Shown here piece after piece: positions 57,614-64,000 of a stretch of DNA of 64,000 nucleotides. Below the pieces are notes generated by a model. That model saw only the letters and a list, made by a program, of their open reading frames with translations, made no database searches and had not been told where the DNA came from. This DNA is from Actinomycetaceae bacterium MB13-C1-2. GTDB taxonomy: Bacteria > Actinomycetota > Actinomycetes > Actinomycetales > Actinomycetaceae. The stretch's first letter is position 1, and every line of letters begins with the position of its first letter. The position numbers were made by a program, and so were the translations under genes. The stretch lies in the NCBI GenBank assembly GCA_035621235.1, contig CP141731.1, positions 1,178,001 to 1,242,000 on the forward strand, given 5' to 3'.

Positions 57614-58860
57614 GTGAGGGATCGGGCGGGCCCGATCTAGATCAACCGGGCCTAGAAGCAGCCGAGCCGGAACAAGAGTATCGCCTTCGGCAACCAATCG
57701 GTGACGGTCGCAGGACTGTCACCGTGCGGATGCCGAAGGGATGGATTCGCGCGGCTCTTTCAGGAGTGGAGGGCGCACTGCTCTCATGGGCTGTCCCGGC
57801 GCTTTTTGGCATATTTGGATTGCTGACCGAGGGGTCCAACCCCTGGTTCCAAGAGGTTGATGTCTCAGCGGCGGCTTCGATTGGAACCAACTACTGGGCG
57901 CTCTCGCTGGGTGCGCCAATGTCTATTGGCGGACTACCGATTAGCCTGATCCCTCTTCTGTGGACCGTTGCCGAAATTCTGATTCTGCGAGGTTTGATGA
58001 TCTCGGGGAGGGACAATCAGGCGTCAGCCCAATGGTTCGCTGTGCCGTTCTACGCACTCACATCGCTTGTCATCCTCCTATCGTCACCCGGCACGGCTGA
58101 GGTGGGCGCAGTCCTGATCGGATCGACCTTCGTGGCACTTATTGCTGCTACGTGGGCCGTTGTTTCTCAGACTGATAGATGGCCGGAGTGGACCGCCAAG
58201 GTCTCCTGGCTTTGGAAGGGGGTGCGGTTGGCTCTTATCTGGTTCGGAGTCACCGCACTCGTCGGGGTCCTTGCATTCGTCGTTAGCATCTTCTCTTCTT
58301 GGAGCGATGTTAACCACGTGTCGCAAGCCGTTGGAGCTTCAGGATTCTCCGCATTCCTGCTTTGGATTACTCAGGCCTCGTATCTTTTGGTGTTTGCTGG
58401 CTGGGGTCTTGCCTGGCTCGCTGGCCCAGGTTTCACCCTCTCGGGCGGTGAGGTATCCAGTCCAACGTCGGTCGCTTCGGGTTCACTTCCCGCGTTCCCC
58501 ATCACCCAGGCTGTGCCCGGTACGGCACCGGGAAACTGGGTTGTACTCGTACTGGTCGTCCTGGCCATTGGAGTTGGGGTCCTCTGCGGTAGATGGCTCA
58601 AACAGTCGGATATTCGATATGTCGCGCTGGAGGCGATTTCGGCCCTTCTGGTATTTTCTGCCCTAATCGGCGGCTGGTTTACGCTGTCAACCGGCGCGTT
58701 AGGCACTGAGCTTATGGCTCGTCTCGGGCCGACACCGACTGCTTGGCCAATGGTGTCTTTAGTCTTTGGTCTGGTTGTGGCGGTGAGCTATATGGGCGCA
58801 CAGAGCGAAACCATTCGCTTGGCCAAACAGGTCATCCGAAGGTGGAGAATGGAGTCATGA
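57610..58860 (+). CDS. DUF6350 multi-pass membrane protein (PerM-like)
   Basis: 416 residues from GTG 57610, overlapping sucD by 4 bp. About ten hydrophobic segments and a short acidic N-terminus. In mycobacteria the equivalent gene after sucCD encodes PerM, a membrane protein needed for division under stress; similarity here rests on position, length and topology. It overlaps the DUF3017 gene at ATGA. In many actinobacteria purN and purH follow at this place; they are missing here. Confidence 0.72.
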   Translation: MSEGSGGPDLDQPGLEAAEPEQEYRLRQPIGDGRRTVTVRMPKGWIRAALSGVEGALLSWAVPALFGIFGLLTEGSNPWFQEVDVSAAASIGTNYWALSLGAPMSIGGLPISLIPLLWTVAEILILRGLMISGRDNQASAQWFAVPFYALTSLVILLSSPGTAEVGAVLIGSTFVALIAATWAVVSQTDRWPEWTAKVSWLWKGVRLALIWFGVTALVGVLAFVVSIFSSWSDVNHVSQAVGASGFSAFLLWITQASYLLVFAGWGLAWLAGPGFTLSGGEVSSPTSVASGSLPAFPITQAVPGTAPGNWVVLVLVVLAIGVGVLCGRWLKQSDIRYVALEAISALLVFSALIGGWFTLSTGALGTELMARLGPTPTAWPMVSLVFGLVVAVSYMGAQSETIRLAKQVIRRWRMES

Positions 58861-59195
58861 GCGAGACCCGACCCTTCCCCCCGAACTCAAGCAGGATGCA
58901 ACGGGGAAGCAAGAGGGCGCCCTCGGTACGTAGCGCTCGCGTCTTCGGGATCGTGACAGCACTTGGTTGCGCCCTGGTTATTTTCTTGGTTCTGATCTTT
59001 GCTCTGACCGGGAGTCCCTACCGGGCTTCTATCGCAATGGGTTGCGGAATCGCCACGTTGGGAGCGGCACGAGGGATTTGGCCAGGTCAGCCGTGGTTCG
59101 CCAGCCGCTCCAAGTGGTCTGACGTGATGGTTTATCTCGGTGTAGGGCTGGCGATAATCCTACTGGCGCCACTGGTGGCACTCGGCGCGGTATAG
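58857..59195 (+). CDS. DUF3017 small membrane protein
   Basis: 112 residues from ATG 58857, overlapping the DUF6350 stop by 4 bp. Hydrophilic basic start (~1-27), then three membrane helices (~29-50, ~54-70, ~88-110) with WPGQPWFASRSKWSDV between the second and third, which fits the DUF3017 family. Function unknown. Last gene of the sucC operon; its 3' end (59173-59193) is repeated at 59293-59313 downstream. Confidence 0.8.
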   Translation: MSETRPFPPNSSRMQRGSKRAPSVRSARVFGIVTALGCALVIFLVLIFALTGSPYRASIAMGCGIATLGAARGIWPGQPWFASRSKWSDVMVYLGVGLAIILLAPLVALGAV

Positions 59196-59202
59196 CCCAG
59201 TT

Positions 59203-59233
59203 GGCACAGGGACACCTCCGCTGCCCCTGTGCC
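59203..59233 (+). terminator. Terminator of the sucCD operon
   Basis: GGCACAGGG / CCCTGTGCC, 9-bp stem with a 13-nt loop, 7 bp after the DUF3017 stop. No long T-tract. Confidence 0.65.
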
Positions 59234-59292
59234 GTGCCGATGAGGATGGTCGTGGGTTGGGGCGAGGGCTTTCGGTCATTTTGAACAACCCT

Positions 59293-59313
59293 TGGTGGCA
59301 CTCGGCGCAGTAT
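59293..59313 (+). repeat. Echo of the DUF3017 gene 3' end
   Basis: TGGTGGCACTCGGCGC-GTAT repeats 59173-59193 with one mismatch in 21, 120 bp downstream and beyond the hairpin. The intervening 59214-59381 region has no gene. Confidence 0.75.
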
Positions 59314-59381
59314 GTCGCTAGTCCGCTTCCACGAACCCGTCCCTAATGACGTGAGCACTGCGCCGGGCGACCGAGTCCCGA

Positions 59382-60185
59382 TCACCCTTTGTTTTGGCCT
59401 TGACCGTTTCCGAACTCACCAGTTGCATCGAGCGCATACTTTACGATTGCCTGGATGGCTTCCGGCGCAGTAAGTAGCCGGTTGTGGCCGACCACCGGAA
59501 CAGTTACCACCCGCGCTCCAGGGAGCTCCAGCCGCGAGGGGACATTCTGATCCCACGCAGCCCGAATCGCAACAATCTTAGAGTTCACCGCAGAGTTCTT
59601 CGCAAGATCTTGAATTTCCTTATTCCACGGAACAAGAGAACGCATGTTGAGCCGGGCAGGTGAAAGATGAGCTATCGGAGCCCCTTCGTAAGGAGTCCCG
59701 CAAGAGATGATTCGACGGACTCGCCGCCCCTGATTTCCGACTAGGACGGTTTTTGCAACCAGACCGCCCTTTGAGTGAGCAACGATCAGGACATCCTGTA
59801 GATCGTTTGAATCAAGATAGCTTGAAAGCCTATCTCCCAGTTCCTGTAGGGTTCCGACTTGCATATCGAACTCTGGGAGCAATCGCGTATCGAAGCCGAC
59901 CTCAATCAGCGCCGTAGCCCATGTTTTCAAGACTTCCCAACGCTCCCAGGCACCAGGAAGAAGGATCACAACCGGACTGCCCTGGTTTGAGTGAGAACCC
60001 AGGAAACCCGCGACCGACGATCGCTCAAAAAATCTGTCTAGACTGATTCTCGCCTGAGTGTGCCAACCCAGTTGCCAGTCCTGAAGTGCCAGGCAGAGGT
60101 GACGGGGGCGCTCGAAGACGGAATCTGCTTCCTGACCGATCAGGCGCCGAAAACTCGGTGGTTGCGGAACTACTTTGTCAGCCAT
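59382..60185 (-). CDS. Alpha/beta-hydrolase, lipase-like
   Basis: 267 residues from ATG 60185, overlapping the add stop by 16 bp; GTG 60206 would add seven residues. VVILLPGAWERWEVLKTWATAL (oxyanion-hole region), the nucleophile elbow VLIVAHSKGGLVAKTVL (Ser in H-S-K-G-G), GTPYEGAPIAHL and the C-terminal VPVVGHNRLL with the catalytic His resemble PGAP1/lipase-class-2-type hydrolases. No signal peptide. Substrate unknown. Translationally coupled to add. Confidence 0.8.
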   Translation of the reverse strand: MADKVVPQPPSFRRLIGQEADSVFERPRHLCLALQDWQLGWHTQARISLDRFFERSSVAGFLGSHSNQGSPVVILLPGAWERWEVLKTWATALIEVGFDTRLLPEFDMQVGTLQELGDRLSSYLDSNDLQDVLIVAHSKGGLVAKTVLVGNQGRRVRRIISCGTPYEGAPIAHLSPARLNMRSLVPWNKEIQDLAKNSAVNSKIVAIRAAWDQNVPSRLELPGARVVTVPVVGHNRLLTAPEAIQAIVKYALDATGEFGNGQGQNKG

Positions 60186-61297
60186 TCGTCGACCTGTCGG
60201 TTCCACTGGAGTTTCTGGGTGGGGGAGGCGAGGGATGCCGTGATGCTGGAGCGTGCTAGTCCGGCGAGTTCCTCATCCGAGAAACCGTGAATGGTGCGAG
60301 CCAGTTCGTACTGGTCCAGTAGTCGGGATCTGAACAACAGTGGGTCATCGGCCGAGAGGGCGACGGTTGCTCCGGCGTCCACCATCTGCCGCAATGGGAA
60401 CTGGGAGGCGTCCGAAAAGACGCCAAGTTGCACGTTGGATGTAGGACAGATTTCGAAACTGATCCCGTCGTCGACCAAGCGATGAAGCAGTTCGGGATCC
60501 TCGACCGCACGAACCCCGTGACCTAGACGAGTTGGGGCTAGGTGACTGACGACATCACGAACGGAGGTCGGCCCCAGAAGCTCTCCCCCGTGGGGAAGCG
60601 AGGCAAGCCCAGCCCTCCGTGCGATTTGGAAAGCATTTGAGAACTCGGAGGTGACTCCGACGCGTTCGTCATTCGACAATCCGAAGCCGACCACCTCGCC
60701 TGGGCCATCGCCAGCGTAGTGGGTGGCGAGGCGCGCCAGAGCTCGCGCATCTAGCGGATGTCGAATCCGGGAGGCGGCGACGACAACTCCGACGTCCACT
60801 TGGTTCAGGGCAGAAGCCGTTCTTGTCTCGTCCAGAATGATCTCGAGTGCGGGGGTGAGACCTCCAACCCACGGAGCGTAGCTGGTTGGGTCGACCTGAA
60901 TCTCCAGTCTGACCGAGCCTTCGGCTGCCTCATCCTCGATCGCTTCGCGAACCACGCGGCGCATGGTCTGCTCGGATCGAACTAGGTGACGCGCGGAGTC
61001 ATAGGAGCGTTGGAAGCGGAACCAGCCTCGCGCATCGGCGGGCACAGAAAGCGGATCCTGTTCGTGGAGATGAGGAGGTAGACGAACACCCTGTTCGTGC
61101 GCCAGTTCGAACATCGTCGAAGGGCGCATCGAGCCCGTGAAGTGAAGGTGCAGGTGTGCTTTGGGAAGCGTGGTTAGGTCACGCGGAGTATTGGGCTCAC
61201 GTGGGTTGGCTGAGTCCTGCGGCGAGACCGCAGATCGGCCCCCGGTCACGGGAGGTGCATTGCGTTTCTTCGAGTTCACGTTGGGTATTGAGGTCAC
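60170..61297 (-). CDS. add: Adenosine deaminase
   Basis: 375 residues from GTG 61297. TIM-barrel metal hydrolase converting adenosine to inosine. Zinc ligands in KAHLHLHFTGSM; catalytic Glu in SLPHGGELLG, where HAGE is usual; His in RLGHGVRAV; and Asp in VALSADDPLLF, where STDDP is usual. A ~40-residue hydrophilic N-terminal extension precedes the barrel. It overlaps the lipase-like gene, so they share an mRNA. With the NCS2 permease it supports purine salvage. Confidence 0.9.
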   Translation of the reverse strand: MTSIPNVNSKKRNAPPVTGGRSAVSPQDSANPREPNTPRDLTTLPKAHLHLHFTGSMRPSTMFELAHEQGVRLPPHLHEQDPLSVPADARGWFRFQRSYDSARHLVRSEQTMRRVVREAIEDEAAEGSVRLEIQVDPTSYAPWVGGLTPALEIILDETRTASALNQVDVGVVVAASRIRHPLDARALARLATHYAGDGPGEVVGFGLSNDERVGVTSEFSNAFQIARRAGLASLPHGGELLGPTSVRDVVSHLAPTRLGHGVRAVEDPELLHRLVDDGISFEICPTSNVQLGVFSDASQFPLRQMVDAGATVALSADDPLLFRSRLLDQYELARTIHGFSDEELAGLARSSITASLASPTQKLQWNRQVDEWLTK

Positions 61298-61312
61298 CTA
61301 GCTTGCCTGCAT

Positions 61313-62098
61313 CTAGTGCTGGTTGTACCAATCAATGACGGTGGATTCGTGATCGGCGTGTTCGGGTTCGTTTAGGAGTTCGTGGAATGCCCCTTCGACC
61401 ACTTCCACCGTGACCAAACCTTCTGGCGCGGCCTCGGCGAATTCCGCTGAGCCTTCCACGTCGGCCAGACCGTCCTGGGAGCCGTGCATGATCAGAGTTG
61501 GGACGCCTAGCATCCCGGCATTGCGTATCACCTGGTCGCCCTGGACAACCATCGAGGAACCGGTCAGCAGGGGAACTTTGCCGTGATACACCAGCGGGTC
61601 ACTCCGATATGCCTCGACTACCTGGGGATCGCGAGAAATGACAGTGTCGTCAAGCGTGACGGACTTTATGGCCGGGATAATGCGCGCAAGAGTCTGCCCG
61701 GCGCGAGCGGCCCTGACGCCCACGTGGGGCAGAGGACGCAGAGCGGGTCCGGTTACCGCCACAGCTTCGATGTGGTGCGGGTCGAGGAGGATGGAAGCCA
61801 GAGTAATTAGCCCGCCCATCGAGTGCCCAAACAGGTAGTTTTTTCCGGTGCGAGTGACGCGGTTTAGCTCTTTGCGGGCTTCTAGATGCTCTCCGATCAG
61901 CGCCCCGACATCGACCGTGGCCCTTGCTCCCGGCGAACTACCATGTCCCGTGAAGTCGCGGAACCAGACGTCGTATCCGGCCTCGTTAAGCGCCCGTTTG
62001 AGCGAGGCGTAACGACCGTGGTGCTCTGCGAACCCGTGCGCAATCAGGACACTACCGCGGGGCTCATCGGATGCAACAAGAGAAGACTGAAGTTCCAT
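61313..62098 (-). CDS. Alpha/beta-hydrolase, monoacylglycerol-lipase-like
   Basis: 261 residues. HGFAEHHGRYASLKRALNEAGYDVW, DFTGHGSSPGARA and the nucleophile elbow YLFGHSMGGLITLAS are typical of the serine-aminopeptidase-S33/monoglyceride-lipase group. The catalytic Asp lies in LIMHGSQDGLADVEGS and His in GAFHELLNEPEH. Splits monoacylglycerols or lysophospholipids in related bacteria. It lies 15 bp upstream of the add start on the same strand, so it probably begins a three-gene operon with add and the lipase-like gene. Confidence 0.88.
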   Translation of the reverse strand: MELQSSLVASDEPRGSVLIAHGFAEHHGRYASLKRALNEAGYDVWFRDFTGHGSSPGARATVDVGALIGEHLEARKELNRVTRTGKNYLFGHSMGGLITLASILLDPHHIEAVAVTGPALRPLPHVGVRAARAGQTLARIIPAIKSVTLDDTVISRDPQVVEAYRSDPLVYHGKVPLLTGSSMVVQGDQVIRNAGMLGVPTLIMHGSQDGLADVEGSAEFAEAAPEGLVTVEVVEGAFHELLNEPEHADHESTVIDWYNQH

Positions 62099-62248
62099 GT
62101 GCCCTATTGTCGCATCTAGTCAAGGCCCGGGTGGTCCGTTAACCGACTCGGTCTACGAACCAGATCGGGGGGCGATAGGTCGCAAGTTCGCACCGTAAGT
62201 ACTTCATATCGGCCTGGATCTGGAGGAGGCACAAGAAAGGACGAAACC

Positions 62249-62284
62249 CGGGGTGTCAACGAGCAAATCGTCATCGACACCCCG
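62249..62284 (-). terminator. Terminator between aminotransferase and hydrolase genes
   Basis: CGGGGTGTC / GACACCCCG, 9-bp perfect stem with an 18-nt loop in the 272-bp gap after the aminotransferase stop (minus strand). Confidence 0.75.
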
Positions 62285-62370
62285 AGTTTCGGCACCCGCT
62301 CTAAGAACCCGCAGCTAACCATGCCTGGCTGGCGACAGTCTTGCAGAACCTTGTAGCGGATAGCTGGATG

Positions 62371-63585
62371 CTACTCCGCCGTCGACATCAGTTTTTCGAT
62401 GCGGCCGATGCCCTCGGCGATATCCTCGTCCGAGACTGCATATGAAAGACGAAGGTATCCCGGGGTTCCAAAAGCCTCACCTGGAACAACGGCGACCTGG
62501 GCCTGATCCAGAATCACCTCGGCCAAGTCTGACGAGGACTCAACTTTCACCCCACCGATGGTCTTCCCCAAAACGCGGCCCACATAGGGATAGACGTAGA
62601 ACGCACCGGTTGGGGTCGGAACATCGAAACCACCAATCTCTTTCAGTAATTCGACAATCAACTTGCGGCGTCGATCGAATGCCTCACGCATCTGCTCGAC
62701 CGGCTCCTGTGGGCCGGTCAGCGCGGCGATTGCAGCCTTCTGAGCGATGTTGTTGACGTTTGAGGAGAGATGTGACTGGAAAGCATTCGCAACCTTAATG
62801 ACATCGGAGGGGCCGAACATCCAGCCAACCCTCCACCCGGTCATTGAGTAGGACTTTGCGACACCATTGACAACGATGGTCTGGTTTGCGACCTCGGGGA
62901 CCGCCCGCCAGACAGGTTCGGCAACCGTGCCGTCGTAGGTGAGCTGATCATAGATCTCATCCGAGATGATCCAGACACCATTTTCGAGGGCCCACTCGCC
63001 GATCGCGCGGATCTCCTCGGGTGTGTAGACACCGCCCGTTGGGTTCGAAGGTGAGCAGAGAATCATCGCGATTGTCTTGTCGGTCCTGGCGGCTTCAAGC
63101 TGGTCTACGGTGACCTTATAGTCGGTTTGATATGTGGTCTCAACCGGAACGGTGACACCGCCTGCAAGCTGGATCGTCTCAGGGTACGTGGTCCAGTATG
63201 GAGCGGGGAGCAGTACCTCGTCCCCATCGTCGATTATTGCCGCACACGCTTGGAAGACCGCCTGCTTACCTCCGTTAGTGACGATGACATCAGCGGGAGA
63301 AAGCGGGGCATCACCGAACACGCCAACTCGGTCTGCGATTGCTTGACGGAGAGCTGGGAGTCCGGAAGCCGGGGTGTATTTGTGGCTGGCAGGATCCGTG
63401 ACGGCCTGGAGCGCTGCCTGAACAATGTGCTCGGGAGTGGGGAAATCCGGCTCACCTGGTGCGAAGTTGATTACAGGTTCGCCGGCTGCCTTCATAGCTT
63501 TGCTCTTGGCGTCGACGGCTAGGGTTGCGGACGGAGCGATAGCGCTCAGACGCGCTGATGCGCGATGGTTCAAGGATTTACTCAC
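62371..63585 (-). CDS. aspB: Pyridoxal-phosphate aminotransferase, class I (aspartate aminotransferase-like)
   Basis: 404 residues. Fold type I transaminase: INFAPGEPDFPTPEHI at the N-terminus, SNPTGGVYTPEEIRAI, DEIYDQLTYDG, Schiff-base Lys in NGVAKSYSMTGWRVGWMFGP, and a C-terminal Arg-bearing GYLRLSYAVSD. Best match is to the 1-gamma aspartate aminotransferase subgroup common in actinobacteria. Its promoter faces tRNA-Trp. Confidence 0.93.
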   Translation of the reverse strand: MSKSLNHRASARLSAIAPSATLAVDAKSKAMKAAGEPVINFAPGEPDFPTPEHIVQAALQAVTDPASHKYTPASGLPALRQAIADRVGVFGDAPLSPADVIVTNGGKQAVFQACAAIIDDGDEVLLPAPYWTTYPETIQLAGGVTVPVETTYQTDYKVTVDQLEAARTDKTIAMILCSPSNPTGGVYTPEEIRAIGEWALENGVWIISDEIYDQLTYDGTVAEPVWRAVPEVANQTIVVNGVAKSYSMTGWRVGWMFGPSDVIKVANAFQSHLSSNVNNIAQKAAIAALTGPQEPVEQMREAFDRRRKLIVELLKEIGGFDVPTPTGAFYVYPYVGRVLGKTIGGVKVESSSDLAEVILDQAQVAVVPGEAFGTPGYLRLSYAVSDEDIAEGIGRIEKLMSTAE

Positions 63586-63746
63586 AGCTAAAGACTGCCA
63601 GAGTTCGTTACCGCTTTGTAGGGTTGGCTCAGAAAAATGGGATGGTGAGATCAGACGGCTCCGTTGGACACGGACGGAGTACCCAAACTACAATCGGCAA
63701 AGCGTTCCTGTGCCTTTCGGACTTGTTCCTGGGTGCGGACGTGGAT

Positions 63747-63822
63747 AGGGCAGTGGCGCAATTGGTAGCGCACCGGTCTCCAAAACCGGCGGTTGCGAGT
63801 TCGAGTCTCGCCTGCCCTGCCA
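63747..63822 (+). tRNA. tRNA-Trp (anticodon CCA)
   Basis: AGGGCAG acceptor pairs with CTGCCCT; anticodon stem CCGGT/ACCGG with loop CTCCAAA gives CCA; T loop TTCGAGT; discriminator G; 3' CCA is encoded at 63820-63822. It sits directly before secE, a common actinobacterial order. Confidence 0.97.
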
Positions 63823-63903
63823 GTCTGATTACATTTCGGCCGGGTTTCTCCGGCTAGAGGTAGTCTGGACTCAGGAGTATTGCAGTAATCGAACGGAGCC
63901 AGT

Positions 63904-64000
63904 GTGAGCCAAACGACCAGCCTTCCAGGCGGGGATGACGCCCTACCCGAGCTGCCCTCGAACGCGCAGGTAGGTCGCAAAGACCGTACGAAGAGTGAGG
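63904..64000 (+). CDS. secE: Preprotein translocase subunit SecE, N-terminal part (runs off the window)
   Basis: GTG 63904 preceded by GGAG; 32 residues visible: hydrophilic SQTTSLPGGDDALPELPS then basic GRKDRTKSE. Actinobacterial SecE has such a soluble N-terminus before its single membrane helix, and the position right after tRNA-Trp (followed by nusG) is conserved. Identity rests mainly on context. Confidence 0.7.
   Translation, partial: MSQTTSLPGGDDALPELPSNAQVGRKDRTKSE

Overview
The window comes from the chromosome of a high-GC Gram-positive bacterium (Actinomycetota). Evidence: DtxR/IdeR-type repressor, mycobacterial-type SerC, WXG100 protein, DUF3017, DUF3027, DUF4032 and DUF6350 proteins, an orphan MsiK-type sugar ATPase, a groEL without groES under two CIRCE operators, and frequent GTG starts. 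Moderate GC and gene content suggest Actinomycetaceae or a relative; the genus cannot be fixed from the sequence alone. Nearly everything is coding and most genes are housekeeping.

Layout. 1-9.7 kb: start of a glycogen/maltodextrin phosphorylase, an AGE-family sugar isomerase, PPK2, a CNNM/CorC protein, a MarR repressor with a His/Gly/Arg tail, an rRNA-type methyltransferase, a TetR regulator, and a 1.06-kb integration scar bounded by a 36-bp copy of the tRNA-Thr 3' half. 9.7-19 kb: thiol-disulfide protein, Ser/Thr kinase, MsiK, DUF4032 protein, Ung, LytR_C protein, groEL. 19-23 kb: orphan WXG100 protein, degenerate HD-like protein with acidic tail, two-component system. 23-28 kb: two PH-domain membrane proteins, a MITE-like element, lysS, a uridine-kinase-like NTPase. 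28-38 kb: two tandem 808-residue ATPase/LuxR-type regulators followed by glpD-glpF-glpK. 38-46 kb: PspA and a TPM protein, cold-shock protein and DUF3027 pair, NCS2 purine permease, MFS exporter. 45.6-55.4 kb: serC and dtxR (divergent), a cell-wall hydrolase under a ydaO-type (c-di-AMP) riboswitch, rsmI between two 67-bp hairpin repeats, pncA, metG, pcrA. 55-64 kb: sucC-sucD-DUF6350-DUF3017, lipase-like protein, adenosine deaminase, monoglyceride-lipase-like protein, aminotransferase, tRNA-Trp and the start of secE.

Functional links. glpF, glpK and glpD import glycerol, phosphorylate it and oxidise glycerol-3-phosphate; the twin regulators just upstream are candidate controllers. PspA with the TPM protein and the LytR_C protein concern the envelope. 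Adenosine deaminase, the NCS2 permease and the apparent absence of purN/purH between DUF6350 and DUF3017 point to purine salvage. 

The least explained signals are the twin LuxR-type ATPases and a recurring pattern of short decayed copies of gene ends ('echoes') next to several unrelated genes (marR, HD-like gene, sensor kinase, DUF3017 gene, and the 5' end of the methyltransferase gene).
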